Assembly (NCBI RefSeq): GCF_026627505.1
Contig: NZ_JAPNLK010000019.1
Location: 1-56,358, forward strand
Direction of reading: 5' to 3'
Length of the DNA: 56,358 nucleotides
DNA from: Streptomyces sp. H27-H5
Lineage (GTDB): Bacteria > Actinomycetota > Actinomycetes > Streptomycetales > Streptomycetaceae
The notes under the pieces are model-generated. The model was not told the origin of the DNA, did no database searches, and saw only the letters and a program-made list of their open reading frames with translations. The translations under genes were made by a program, and so were the position numbers. This document shows positions 17,231-26,058 of this stretch, piece after piece. How positions within the stretch are numbered: the first letter of the stretch is position 1; each line of letters begins with the position of its first letter.

Positions 17231-18784
17231 TCACGCGGTGGCGGCGCGCTGCTGCAACAGCCGGTCCAGGACGGGCACCGAGGAGCGCGGGGCGAGCAGG
17301 AGCCGCGCGTCCAGCGCTTCCTCCCATACCTCGGTGAGCTGGTCCATGAGCGTGGCCCGCATGGTGTCCGTGACGTGGCTGTACCGCGCGCCCATCGATC
17401 CGTCCTCGTGGCCCATCCGCTCGTCCATCAGGACCTTGGGGGTACCGAGTTCCTCCATGAGCGTGCGGTGCCCGTGCCTGAGCCCGTGCCGGGTCAGGCG
17501 GTCCTTGATGGGCACCCAGCACGCTTCGGCCCGCCCGGACGCGCCCCGCCCCCGCACAGGGACGCCTGGCCAGGGTTCGCCCGTGACCGGGACGGGGTGC
17601 GTGGGGGCCGGCGCCTTGGGCGGGTACCAGCCGGTGGCGGCCGGGGTGAAGATCCATTGCGCGTGGCCGGACCGCCTCCAGTGTGCGGCCTCCCTGGACG
17701 GGCCGGCCTGCCGAACGAATCCGACCTCGGCGACCGCCTTCTCCACCCGGGCCCGGGTCGCCGGCTTCACCATGTCCGGGCGGTTGAGGACGTTGGACAC
17801 AGTGCCGGTGGACACCCCGGCAAGCTCGGCGACCTGTCGCAGGGTGGGCCCCGGGGCGCGGGTGCCTCCGGTGCCCCGGCCGCTGTAGACGTACGTGAAG
17901 CCGTGGCAGGTGCATGGGGTGGGCTGTGTGCGGGCGACGTGGTCGCCGACCAGGCGGGACAGGAACGCCGGGGAGTCGATGACGCGGTAGCTGTCGTCCT
18001 TGGGCGGGCAGCGCGACAGCTCCCCCGTGTCCAGCTCGTACAGCTGCCACTCCACGGCGAAGGAGCGGGCGTCGGCGCGGGCGAACTGCGTCTCCAGCCC
18101 GACCAGCTCACCCCAGCGCATGCCGGTGTACGTCTTGTGGATGTGGGCCACGAACTCGTCGTCCCGGCCGGACAGCAGGGAGGCGCGTTCTGCGATGAGC
18201 AGGGAGCCGAGCATGGTGGTGATCTGCTTCTCCGGGCCGCGGCTCCGGCCGCGGCCGTGCCGGCGACCTCGGCCGCGCCGGCGCTCTGCCGTGTTCTTCT
18301 CGGCGTGCCCTGCGTCCACGGCATCGGCGAGGAGTCGGTGAAGGAGGGAGCGGTAGGTGCGAACACTGCTCGCGGCGAACTGCTGGAGCTGCTCCTTCTC
18401 CCACTCGTTGACCATGGCCTCGGTGATCTCCCGGATCGGCTTGTCGCCGAACGCCGGTAACAGGTGGGCCAGGGACCGGGGGTAGTTCTGCATGGTGGAG
18501 TCCGCAAGGGCGAGGGCGTCCATCTGCTCCTGGGCGAACTTCGCGAAAGTCACCTGGGCGGAGGCGGCGGCCTGCTCCGGGGCGACCCAACGGCCCTTCT
18601 TCGCGGCCTCGAACGCCTCCACCTCGGCCTTCTCGGCGGCTTTCTGTGCCGTGGTCTTCGTGGGGTAGCGGACGGCCCGGCCGTCCTGGTCCACGACGTA
18701 GCCTTGTGCCTTGCGGTCCGGGCGCTGGTAGCAGGCCCGGTAGTAGGTCTTGCCTCGGGCGAGACGTTTCTCTGCGTACGCCAC
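17231..18784 (-). CDS. int: Tyrosine recombinase (integrase) with an inserted LacI-type HTH
   Basis: 517 aa from GTG 18784. An N-terminal Arm/SAM-like part includes KFAQEQMDALALADSTMQNY. The catalytic residues are Arg223 (TGMRWGELVGLE), His433/Arg436 (RHGLRHGHRTL), His459 (ERMGHED) and Tyr468 (GARYSHV). Between the first Arg and the HxxR box lies a complete LacI-family headpiece at about 313-357: TLRQVAELAGVSTGTVSNVL then a hinge-like helix. It integrates and excises the element at tRNA-Pro; the headpiece could read a regulatory or accessory DNA site (inference). It lies 2 bp after the small upstream gene, with which it is probably co-transcribed. Confidence 0.92.
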   Translation of the reverse strand: MAYAEKRLARGKTYYRACYQRPDRKAQGYVVDQDGRAVRYPTKTTAQKAAEKAEVEAFEAAKKGRWVAPEQAAASAQVTFAKFAQEQMDALALADSTMQNYPRSLAHLLPAFGDKPIREITEAMVNEWEKEQLQQFAASSVRTYRSLLHRLLADAVDAGHAEKNTAERRRGRGRRHGRGRSRGPEKQITTMLGSLLIAERASLLSGRDDEFVAHIHKTYTGMRWGELVGLETQFARADARSFAVEWQLYELDTGELSRCPPKDDSYRVIDSPAFLSRLVGDHVARTQPTPCTCHGFTYVYSGRGTGGTRAPGPTLRQVAELAGVSTGTVSNVLNRPDMVKPATRARVEKAVAEVGFVRQAGPSREAAHWRRSGHAQWIFTPAATGWYPPKAPAPTHPVPVTGEPWPGVPVRGRGASGRAEACWVPIKDRLTRHGLRHGHRTLMEELGTPKVLMDERMGHEDGSMGARYSHVTDTMRATLMDQLTEVWEEALDARLLLAPRSSVPVLDRLLQQRAATA

Positions 18785-18786
18785 TT

Positions 18787-18996
18787 TCAGCCTCTTCTCA
18801 CGAAGGCGTCGATTACCTCGCGGGCGGAGTAACTCCCCTGCCTGAGGGCCTCGGTGATCGCCTCTTCTTCCTGGGCCGTGAAGCGGTCGGCGTTCAGGAG
18901 GAGCAGGGTGTCGTGTTGATCGTGGTCGATCCAGGCAACGACGCCCTGAGGGGCTCCTGATACGCGGCGCGCGCGACGGCAAGGCTCTGACGCCAT
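18787..18996 (-). CDS. Small protein upstream of int (excisionase position)
   Basis: 69 aa, start ATG 18996 with GGGAG five bases upstream. No recognisable winged helix; it reads as a basic head followed by a small acidic/helical domain (VVAWIDHDQHDTLLLLNADR). Its position immediately before int is where excisionases sit in such elements, but the sequence does not prove that role. Confidence 0.6.
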   Translation of the reverse strand: MASEPCRRARRVSGAPQGVVAWIDHDQHDTLLLLNADRFTAQEEEAITEALRQGSYSAREVIDAFVRRG

Positions 18997-19146
18997 TCGT
19001 ACTCCCAGCCGAAAACGGGTGGGTCGTCACCCCATCGGCACATTTAACCCCCGCGCAACAAAGGGAAGTCAGGAGTTCCTCACAAGTAAGGCAAAAACAC
19101 CCGCCAGTGGGCCAGTCCGCTTGCGTGTTTGATTAGCCCTCAGCCC

Positions 19147-19623
19147 TCAGCCCTCGGTCGTGACGTCGATCTTGAGTGACCGGAGGGCGGCGAGCAGGTC
19201 CTCATCGGACGTACCGTCCTCGCCCCGGATGACGATGGTCGCCCGCACCTTGCCGGTCGGTGTCGTCACTTCGGCGATGCGCGAGTCCAGGAGTGGGCCC
19301 TCCCGTAGTGACTGCTGCACGAGCACCGACAGGTCCGAGGCCGGCGGCTCCGGGGGCCTCTCGGCCGCGGCCGGGTGTGCCCGCTCGTCGCGGAGGGCGG
19401 GGCTGTCGCCGTTGAGCACCAGCTCGATGGACTGATCCGTCCAGCCGACGAGGCGCGCGTACGCGATGACCGTGGGGGTCACTCTCGCGATGGCACCCCG
19501 CTCGATGTTGTGGAGCGCACCGCGCTTCACTCCGATCGACTCCGCGACGTCTTGCTGCTCCAGGCCACATGCGGCCCGCGCCGCCCTCAGCGTGTCGCCG
19601 AGGCGGACCCAGTCTCTGCTCAT
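19147..19623 (-). CDS. XRE-family regulator (leftward)
   Basis: 158 aa from ATG 19623. An N-terminal helix-turn-helix (about 8-60) contains LEQQDVAESIGVKRGALHNI. A proline-rich linker and a C-terminal half ending LLAALRSLKIDVTTEG may mediate oligomerisation. It diverges from a second XRE gene, the layout of phage and plasmid repressor pairs, and is the likely immunity/maintenance repressor (inference). The longer frame upstream of the chosen start has no support. Confidence 0.82.
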   Translation of the reverse strand: MSRDWVRLGDTLRAARAACGLEQQDVAESIGVKRGALHNIERGAIARVTPTVIAYARLVGWTDQSIELVLNGDSPALRDERAHPAAAERPPEPPASDLSVLVQQSLREGPLLDSRIAEVTTPTGKVRATIVIRGEDGTSDEDLLAALRSLKIDVTTEG

Positions 19624-19780
19624 GGACCCAATGATGCCGCACATCCATGCAACAGCGGGGGCGCGCGAGCAGCGCAAATGGGCGCACACGTTGGGGGCGG
19701 TGTCTCAAAAGTGTGCATCCAGCGGGCGCGGCCAGATGGGTGAATGTTCATTAATCGCACGCAGAAGTACCTGAGACGTC

Positions 19781-19817
19781 TTGCAAGCGTGCCCAGTGCA
19801 TGTCTAGTCTCTGAACG
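19781..19817 (+). promoter_or_regulatory. Promoter of the rightward XRE gene, probably leaderless
   Basis: TTGCAA (19781-19786), an 18-bp spacer and TAGTCT (19805-19810) form a fair sigma-70-like promoter. Transcription would begin at about 19817, the first base of the GTG start codon. The remaining divergent region (19624-19780) presumably holds operators, but I saw no clear palindrome. Confidence 0.6.
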
Positions 19818-20404
19818 TGACACCGAACGGCACGGCAATCAAGGCCCTGCGGCAGGTCCGTTCTCTGAGCCTGCGAGGCCTGGCGCATATGGCGCAAACC
19901 TCCGCCGGACAGCTCTCCCGCATCGAAACGGGGAAAGCCGGCGCGGGCGAGGAGCTGCTCCATCGCCTTGCGGAGGCCCTTGGCGTGTCCGTGGACGACA
20001 TCAAGCGAGGAGATGCCATGTCGACCAAGGAAGTGGTCCCCGTCCGGCCCGACGAGGACGACGATCCGCCGTCCCTTGTGGAGCCTCCGACCTGGGCGGC
20101 CGGGGAAGAGGTGCCCCCGGGCGTGGCCACCACCGAGCCGCTGACGCGGTCCAGGACCGTGACGCGGCGGAGGGTGCCGTACCCCGGCACCCCGGAAGGC
20201 GCCTTCTTCCACTACACCCCGGAGGAAGCGAGCTGGTTCCTGCCGTGGTCCGCGCTCCAGCTCAAGCGCAAGGCGTACGCGAGGGAGATCCCTTTCAACG
20301 AAGGCGGGGCCCGGGTGACCTACACCGGCCGGGACATCTGCGAGATCAGCCTCATGACGGCCGTACGCCCGCTGGCCGAGACGGTCCAGCAGCGCGCCTC
20401 CTGA
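19817..20404 (+). CDS. XRE-family regulator (rightward) with C-terminal extension
   Basis: 195 aa. HTH residues ~5-60 include VRSLSLRGLAHMAQTSAGQL, LSRIETGKAG and ALGVSVDDIKRG. The C-terminal part FHYTPEEASWFLPWSALQL is not a family I recognise. GTG 19817 coincides with the predicted transcription start. It heads the rightward early region and could be an activator or a Cro-like antagonist of the leftward repressor. Confidence 0.8.
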   Translation: MTPNGTAIKALRQVRSLSLRGLAHMAQTSAGQLSRIETGKAGAGEELLHRLAEALGVSVDDIKRGDAMSTKEVVPVRPDEDDDPPSLVEPPTWAAGEEVPPGVATTEPLTRSRTVTRRRVPYPGTPEGAFFHYTPEEASWFLPWSALQLKRKAYAREIPFNEGGARVTYTGRDICEISLMTAVRPLAETVQQRAS

Positions 20405-20495
20405 TCGACGCCGCCGGGGGACGACGGGCCATGCCCGGCCTTGATCGCCGCCCCCAGCGTCGCCGGAACCTCAACCCCTAGCGAATCGAGGAACC

Positions 20496-20645
20496 GTGAG
20501 CACGAAGCCTAGTGCCACGCACAACCCGCGTAAGTGCCCCAGGTGTGCGCCCCTGCGCCACCCGTCGAACCTCAAGGTCCGCCGGGCCCTGGCCTCTGCC
20601 CTGATCCGTCCGCGCACGTCGACGGACAACGAGGCGAGCGCATGA
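20496..20645 (+). CDS. Small CxxC protein
   Basis: 49 aa, GTG 20496 with GAGG five bases upstream. Contains CPRC and a basic C-terminal half; its stop overlaps the next start (ATGA). First gene of the overlapping operon 20496-23961. No family recognised. Confidence 0.6.
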   Translation: MSTKPSATHNPRKCPRCAPLRHPSNLKVRRALASALIRPRTSTDNEASA

Positions 20646-20884
20646 GCAACTTCGTACTGGCCCTGATGATCACCCTCGGCATGACCGTGCCGGTGTCCGT
20701 GATCCTGGCGCGTGTCGACGCGGCGGACCTGGAAGCCGAGGGCGCGGGGAGCCCCGAGCGTCACGAGCGCACGGAGAGCACCGAGCACGAGGGCTTCAAC
20801 TGCCGTCACTGCGCCGATCTCGCCATCCCGCCCGGCCTTGTCGGTCGTGTGTACGTGCCCCGGCAGCGGGGTGAGCAGGCGTGA
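20642..20884 (+). CDS. Small membrane protein with a CxxC motif
   Basis: 80 aa. One N-terminal transmembrane segment (about 3-23) precedes an acidic linker and NCRHCADLAIPPG. It overlaps both neighbours (ATGA upstream, GTGA downstream). Function unknown. Confidence 0.65.
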   Translation: MSNFVLALMITLGMTVPVSVILARVDAADLEAEGAGSPERHERTESTEHEGFNCRHCADLAIPPGLVGRVYVPRQRGEQA

Positions 20885-21645
20885 AGTCGCGCAGCATCTA
20901 CAGGTCGAAGCCGGATCACGTCGCCGCTGCCGCCGAGGCGCGCGCGCAGCGGGGTGTGTGGGTCCCTGCCGCCCTGTACCCGGCCCGGGAGTCCGCTGCC
21001 GGCGCCGCGAAGCGCGTGCGTCGCGCCGAGGGACTCCGGGCGTACGGCCCTGCCGGCGCGTTCGAGGCCTACGTCGCCTCCCACGCGGACGGGTGGGCGC
21101 TGTGGGTGCGGTGGGTCGCCGGCGACGAGCCGGTGCCCGCCCTCCCCGACGCCATGACGGTGCGGGTCACCTCCCGTGGCGACGGCCCGGGTTACTCCGG
21201 GGTCGGCATCATCACGGTGACCGTGGCCGCCCGCTGCCCGCAGTGTGGCGGGCCCCGGGGCTGGGACACCGTGGCCCCGATCCGCTTCCCCGAGGACGGG
21301 GAGTGGTACACGGCCGATAAGTGGACCAACCCCTGCGGCCACATGGACCTTTACGCGTCCGTGCTGCGGGAGGCCCGGACTCGTCCGGTGCCTCAGCCGG
21401 TCGCGGAGCGGCCCCCGGCGGCCCTGCCGATCGCGGCACCGCCGGCCCCGGGCAGTCCGGCCGGGATTGTCCTGGCCGCGGCCGAGGAGCGGCGGGGGAT
21501 GCACGCCGCCCAGGCCGCCCGCCTCCTGCACGACCTCGGGATGCCCGAGGCGGCCGAGGTGATCCGTACGGAGATGGCGGCGCGCAAGGGCCACATGTCC
21601 GCGAAGGCCGCCGCTCACTACCTCCACGCCGGGGGTGCCCGGTGA
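20881..21645 (+). CDS. Hypothetical protein with a zinc-binding centre
   Basis: 254 aa from GTG 20881 (GTGA overlap). An N-terminal 17-residue motif SIYRSKPDHVAAAAEAR precedes a middle part with CPQCGGPRGW and PCGHMDL that could bind zinc. The C-terminal helical part (LLHDLGMPEAAEVIRTEMAA) may be a protein-interaction segment. Not recognised. Confidence 0.65.
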   Translation: MKSRSIYRSKPDHVAAAAEARAQRGVWVPAALYPARESAAGAAKRVRRAEGLRAYGPAGAFEAYVASHADGWALWVRWVAGDEPVPALPDAMTVRVTSRGDGPGYSGVGIITVTVAARCPQCGGPRGWDTVAPIRFPEDGEWYTADKWTNPCGHMDLYASVLREARTRPVPQPVAERPPAALPIAAPPAPGSPAGIVLAAAEERRGMHAAQAARLLHDLGMPEAAEVIRTEMAARKGHMSAKAAAHYLHAGGAR

Positions 21646-21911
21646 GTAGCAGCAACGCCGTTACCGACGTCGCTCGGGAGCGTGTGGCCTCCTCCGACCA
21701 GCCGGCGCGTTTCCTCCGGCTGGTCGGGGGCCTGGTGGACGACATCACCCGTCACGGCCTGAACGACCGGGCCACCGCCGGATGGACGGCCGCCGACCCG
21801 GTACTCCTGGCCGGCGTGCGCCGCCTCCGCGCTCTGCACCACCCCAGTTCCTGCCGGTGTGACGCATGCAAGGCCGCCGTCCACCGTGCCGTCCGGAAGG
21901 ACTCTCGATGA
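21642..21911 (+). CDS. Hypothetical protein with a C-terminal CxC..C cluster
   Basis: 89 aa, GTG 21642 (GTGA overlap with the previous stop). Mostly helical, ending HHPSSCRCDACKAAVHRA, a possible zinc knuckle. Overlaps the yqaJ start by 4 bp. Confidence 0.6.
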   Translation: MSSSNAVTDVARERVASSDQPARFLRLVGGLVDDITRHGLNDRATAGWTAADPVLLAGVRRLRALHHPSSCRCDACKAAVHRAVRKDSR

Positions 21912-22975
21912 CCGTCATGATCACGCCCCCGCTGTTCGATCTGGCCATGCCGATCCAGCCTCGTACCGACGCTCCGACCGCCCGCCTGCTGCTCCCGTCC
22001 TCCGCGACCGAGGAGGAGTGGCACGCGGTACGCCGGTCCGGGATCGGCGGGTCCGACGTCGCGGCGATCCTCGGCTTGGACAAGTACAGGGGGCCGCGGC
22101 ACGTCTTCGAGGCCAAGCACGGCCGGGACACCGACGGCGACAACGAGGCGATGGAGTTCGGCCGGGAGCTGGAGGACGTCATCGCGCGGACCTTCTCCCG
22201 TCGCTCCGGCATCGCGATCAGCACCCCGCCCGGCACCCTCGTTCACACCGAGCGGGCGTGGATGCTCGCCAACGTCGACCGGTACGCGCTGGACGCCGGC
22301 GGTGCCGTCGTCGCCCCGGTCGAGTGCAAGAACCGCAGCGAATATCAGGCGGACGACTGGGAGGACGGCGTACCCGACTCCCCGGCGATCCAGGCCCATT
22401 GGTACATGGCCGTGGGCGGGTGGGACTACGCCTGGGTCGTCGCGCTCATCGGCGGTAACCGGTTGAAGTACCACCGGCTGGAGCGGGATGAGGAGCTGAT
22501 CGGCTACCTGACGGAGCACTGCGGCTCCTGGTATCAGAGGCACATCGTGGAGGGGTTCCCGCCGCCGGCTGATGGCCTGGAGGCCACGAAGGAACTCCTC
22601 GGCCGCCTGTGGACCGCGAAGGCCGACGACATCGTGAGCGTCGATCCCGACCTGGCCCGCGACCTGCGCGCCCGGCGTGGCGACCTCAGGGCCCAGATCA
22701 AGGCCCTTGAGACCGCGCTCACCGAGGTCGAGAACGAGATGCGCTTGGTCAACGGGCCTGCTGAGGTCGCGAAGTGCGGGAACTCGGTGGCCTGGTCCTG
22801 GAAGCAGAACGGGACTTTCCCGGCGAAGCGCTTCCGGGAGGCACACCCCGAACTGGCCGCCGAGCTGACCCGGCTGGTCGAGGAGCTGGACGTCGACCAG
22901 CTCAAGGAGAAGCACCCCGACCTGTACGCCTCGTTCCGGGCCCGCGTGCTGCGCGTGCCCACGAAGGAGCTGTGA
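21908..22975 (+). CDS. YqaJ-family viral-type 5'-3' exonuclease
   Basis: 355 aa. The family signature RRSGIGGSDVAAILGLDKY (about 42-60) is followed by the PD-(D/E)xK core: Asp124 (ANVDR), Glu139 and Lys141 (PVECKN). The C-terminal third is coiled-coil-like (LRAQIKALETALTEVENEM). It resects double-stranded DNA ends and hands single strands to the RecT protein encoded 2 bp downstream, giving a lambda Exo/Bet-like recombination pair for element replication or circularisation. Confidence 0.92.
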   Translation: MTVMITPPLFDLAMPIQPRTDAPTARLLLPSSATEEEWHAVRRSGIGGSDVAAILGLDKYRGPRHVFEAKHGRDTDGDNEAMEFGRELEDVIARTFSRRSGIAISTPPGTLVHTERAWMLANVDRYALDAGGAVVAPVECKNRSEYQADDWEDGVPDSPAIQAHWYMAVGGWDYAWVVALIGGNRLKYHRLERDEELIGYLTEHCGSWYQRHIVEGFPPPADGLEATKELLGRLWTAKADDIVSVDPDLARDLRARRGDLRAQIKALETALTEVENEMRLVNGPAEVAKCGNSVAWSWKQNGTFPAKRFREAHPELAAELTRLVEELDVDQLKEKHPDLYASFRARVLRVPTKEL

Positions 22976-22977
22976 CC

Positions 22978-23961
22978 ATGACAAGTCTCAAGGACCGCGT
23001 GAAGGCGGCCACGGACCGGGGCACCAGCGTGAGCGGCCCGGCCCTGGAGGACGTCCGGCACGACCGGGCGGCGGACGGCCAGGAGGAGACCCCGGCCGGG
23101 CACGAGCCGGACACCTCCGAGGGTGACATGAAGTGGCTCCGCCGGTACGAGGAGCACATCCGGGAGGCCCTGCCCGCGCACATGGAGCTGGCCCCTTTCC
23201 TGGGCGCCGTCCGGTCGGCGTTGCCGTCGGTCGCGCGGTGCTCGCCAGCCAGCAAGCTCCAGGCCATCCTGACGGCGGCCCGGTTCGGTCTGGCGCCGGA
23301 CGGCAAGCTGGCCGTATTCCGGGGTGACGGCCCGCAGGCCACGTTCATCCCGACCTACCGGGGCTACATCCACCAGATGGACCGGCCCGATGTCGACGTG
23401 ATCGTGGGCTTCATCTACGCCAACGAGGAATGGTCCTACGAGCCGTCCGCGCCGTTCCCGCTGGATTTCACGCACAAGGCGCGGCCGGACCTGTCGGAGG
23501 AGCAGCGGGGGGCGCCGATCCTCGCGTACGCCTTCGCCCGTAAGCGGGGCGGTAGCCGGTCCACGGTGATCCTCCTCAACCGGGAGGACGCCGAGGAGAT
23601 CCGCGATCAGTACAGCGTCGCGTACCAGCGTGCCGAGGAGTCCGGGAAGCGTGACAGCTTCTGGCACACGCACTTTCTGGACATGTGGCTCAAGTCCTCG
23701 ATCCGGCGTCTGGCGAAGTACGTGAAGACGACGCCGGGGGCGCGTGCGCTGGATGAGGTCGAGGACGCCGGGGAGGCCGGGCAGGTTCAGATCCTCCTGG
23801 CCCCCGGCCCGGAGGACGCCGGCCTCGTGACGGACGCCGAGCGGGCGCACCGTGCGGCCGAGGCCACCCAGGACCCGGCCCGGCCGGGGTCGGTGGCCCT
23901 GCCCGTCAAGGGCCGGTCCGGCCGGTCGAAGCCGAAGAGGCGGCGCGGCGGACCTCGCTGA
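22978..23961 (+). CDS. recT: RecT-family single-strand annealing protein
   Basis: 327 aa. Recognisable RecT features are KLQAILTAARFGLAPDG, FIPTYRGYIHQM and FWHTHFLDMWLKSSIRRLAK. The tail is basic (SGRSKPKRRRGGPR) and may bind DNA. It anneals complementary single strands exposed by the YqaJ exonuclease. A strong terminator follows directly. Confidence 0.93.
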   Translation: MTSLKDRVKAATDRGTSVSGPALEDVRHDRAADGQEETPAGHEPDTSEGDMKWLRRYEEHIREALPAHMELAPFLGAVRSALPSVARCSPASKLQAILTAARFGLAPDGKLAVFRGDGPQATFIPTYRGYIHQMDRPDVDVIVGFIYANEEWSYEPSAPFPLDFTHKARPDLSEEQRGAPILAYAFARKRGGSRSTVILLNREDAEEIRDQYSVAYQRAEESGKRDSFWHTHFLDMWLKSSIRRLAKYVKTTPGARALDEVEDAGEAGQVQILLAPGPEDAGLVTDAERAHRAAEATQDPARPGSVALPVKGRSGRSKPKRRRGGPR

Positions 23962-23969
23962 TTGACCCT

Positions 23970-23992
23970 CCCCGCCCCCGCTGGGGGCGGGG
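23970..23992 (+). terminator. Terminator after recT
   Basis: CCCCGCCCCC (23970-23979) pairs with GGGGGCGGGG (23983-23992) across a 3-nt loop. It marks the end of the recombination operon. Confidence 0.75.
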
Positions 23993-24074
23993 GTACGGCG
24001 TCGCCTCGGCGGTCCCCTTTGCGGGTCGTCGGGGCGGCGCCGGTCTCATCCCCCCACCGGAAGGTGAGTACGGC

Positions 24075-24791
24075 ATGACTTGGCACCGGAAGCCCCTGTG
24101 TGGCTTCGACATCGAGAGTACGGGCGTGGACCCGGAGACGGACCGGATCGTGACGGTGTGCGTCGTGCGCTACGGCGGCGGGGCGGTCACTGTCGGCCGG
24201 TCCTGGCTGGCTGACCCCGGGGTGGAGATCCCGGAGGGGGCGACGGGCATTCACGGCGTGACGACGGCCCACGCCCGGGAGGTTGGCCGGCCGGCCGCGG
24301 CGGTGGTCGAGGAGGTGACCACGGCGCTCGCCGACGCGGTGACCGGCGGCCTTCCGATCGTGGCTATGAACGCGCAGTTCGACCTGACGATGTTGGACCG
24401 TGAGGCGCGCCGTCACGGCGTCGTCCCGTTGATGGACCGGGTGTCGCCCTACGTGCTGGACCCTCGTGTCCTGGACAGGAAGGTGGACAGGTACCGCAAG
24501 GGCGGGCGGACCTTGACGGACCTGTGTGGGCACTACGTGGTCCAGCTCGACAACGCGCACGACGCCCAGGCCGACGCCATCGCCGCATGCGCCGTGACGT
24601 GGAAGATCGCCAACCGGTACCGGGCGTTGCAGCGGTCGGAGTTGGGTGAGCTGCACGGCGCACAGATCGAGTGGGCGCGCGAGCAGAACGCTGGCCTTCG
24701 GGACTACTTCGCCCGGACGGAGGGCAAGGAGGCGTGGGCTGCCGGGGTGCGCCTGGAGTGGCCCCTGATTCCCGCGTGGACCGCGTCGTGA
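24075..24791 (+). CDS. DEDDh 3'-5' exonuclease (DnaQ-like)
   Basis: 238 aa. The five catalytic residues are visible: Asp12 and Glu14 (FDIESTG), Asp103 (NAQFDL), and His162/Asp167 (AHDAQAD). This is the proofreading-exonuclease fold as a stand-alone protein. It could process 3' ends during element replication or recombination. RBS GGAAGGTGAG precedes ATG 24075. Confidence 0.9.
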   Translation: MTWHRKPLCGFDIESTGVDPETDRIVTVCVVRYGGGAVTVGRSWLADPGVEIPEGATGIHGVTTAHAREVGRPAAAVVEEVTTALADAVTGGLPIVAMNAQFDLTMLDREARRHGVVPLMDRVSPYVLDPRVLDRKVDRYRKGGRTLTDLCGHYVVQLDNAHDAQADAIAACAVTWKIANRYRALQRSELGELHGAQIEWAREQNAGLRDYFARTEGKEAWAAGVRLEWPLIPAWTAS

Positions 24792-25033
24792 GGCGGCCCC
24801 TCGTCCGCTGGTGGCGGCGCCTTGTCGGCCCTCGCCTCGCCGTGGTCGGTCGGGTCGGGTCTCTGGCCCTGACGCCGGCACTCGCGGCCCACCTCCTCGA
24901 CCAGGCCGACGCCTGTGACTTCTTCCCCTGTCCCGCCGAGCGGCGGCCCCGACCTCACGCGGTCCACGCGGACGGGTCCCGGGACTGCTGGACCTGCGGG
25001 CACACCACGACTGTTGGAGACGACCGATCATGA
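24788..25033 (+). CDS. Small zinc-ribbon-like protein
   Basis: 81 aa from GTG 24788, which overlaps the exonuclease stop (GTGA); GTG 24776 is an alternative. A basic N-terminal RRPLVRWWRRL segment precedes cysteines in CDFFPC and CWTCGH that could form a zinc site. Unknown function. Confidence 0.6.
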   Translation: MRRPLVRWWRRLVGPRLAVVGRVGSLALTPALAAHLLDQADACDFFPCPAERRPRPHAVHADGSRDCWTCGHTTTVGDDRS

Positions 25034-26058
25034 CTGAGACCCTCACCCCGGAGTGCGTGAAACCGGAACCGCGGCTGTGCCCGGAGTGCTCGTGCTGCTC
25101 CATGGCCTTGTGTGAGAGGGGGCGTGCCACCCTCCAGCGGTGCGAGGACCACACCCCGAAGACGTCCCGGGGGCTCGTGGCGAAGTGCCCGTGCACGGGG
25201 TCCTGGCAGGCGGCCCGGTACTGGGCGACGATGCACGCCACCACCGAGCCCCTCGCCCCTCGGGTGGAGGCGGTGCTCCGCGCCGTCGCGGCCGGTACGG
25301 CGTCGCACGACATGGCCGAGCAGGTCCACCAGTTGATGGACTTCCGGTACGTGGTGTTCCAGGAGTCCCGGCCGCGGCTGACCCGTCCGGGGGCCTGGTA
25401 CCTGGAGGGGCGGGACCAGCCTCGCTACCGGACGCCGGTGCACGTGGAGATGGTGGACGCCGCAGCCCGGTCCGCGCGGGTAATCGTGGTCGCCTGGAGT
25501 CTCACGGACGGGGTGGACGTCCTCCTGGATCAGCTTGTCGTGGAGACCGGTCTCCAGCCGGCTGAACTCGTGGGCCGGCACCTGGAGGCCGAGGCGAACT
25601 GTGCTGTTGCCCGTGCCGCTGCTGACCTGGTGCTTACGCGGGTCACGGTGGCGCCGCCGCTGCCGCCCCAGTGGGTCGCTCCCGCCGCGGCCGGTCCGGT
25701 CGAGGAACCGGTCCCCGTGGTCGAGGAAGCCGCCCCGGCCCCGGCCGTCGACCAGGTGCCGGCCGTCGACCAGGCCCCGCCCGTTGTCCCGGTCCAGGCC
25801 GTCTACCGGGTCCCGGCCGTCGAGGAGCCGGCGCCCGTCCCGGCCCCTGCGGTCGAGGAGCCGGCCCCGATCGTGTGGGTTCAGGTCCCCGCCCCCGTGG
25901 TGGAGGCGCCGGCCCTGGTGGTCGAGACGGCGGTGCCGCTGGTGGTCCCGCTGGGCGCCATGGTGTTCCAGACGCCGGCCGCCGGGGTCGAGGACCAGTC
26001 CGTGCCCGCCGTCGAGGCGGGGCGCGTGGACGACGCCCCGACCGGCGGTGACGCGTGA
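25030..26058 (+). CDS. Hypothetical protein, cysteine-rich head and P/V/A/E-rich tail
   Basis: 342 aa, ATG 25030 (ATGA overlap). The N terminus has a cysteine cluster (CPECSCCSMALCERG ... CEDH ... CPC). A folded middle follows (to about 200), then ~130 residues of imperfect VEEPAPVP-type repeats. The tail is probably an extended linker. Similar linkers occur in other genes of this element (42072, 50671, 53886). Function unknown. Confidence 0.65.
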   Translation: MTETLTPECVKPEPRLCPECSCCSMALCERGRATLQRCEDHTPKTSRGLVAKCPCTGSWQAARYWATMHATTEPLAPRVEAVLRAVAAGTASHDMAEQVHQLMDFRYVVFQESRPRLTRPGAWYLEGRDQPRYRTPVHVEMVDAAARSARVIVVAWSLTDGVDVLLDQLVVETGLQPAELVGRHLEAEANCAVARAAADLVLTRVTVAPPLPPQWVAPAAAGPVEEPVPVVEEAAPAPAVDQVPAVDQAPPVVPVQAVYRVPAVEEPAPVPAPAVEEPAPIVWVQVPAPVVEAPALVVETAVPLVVPLGAMVFQTPAAGVEDQSVPAVEAGRVDDAPTGGDA

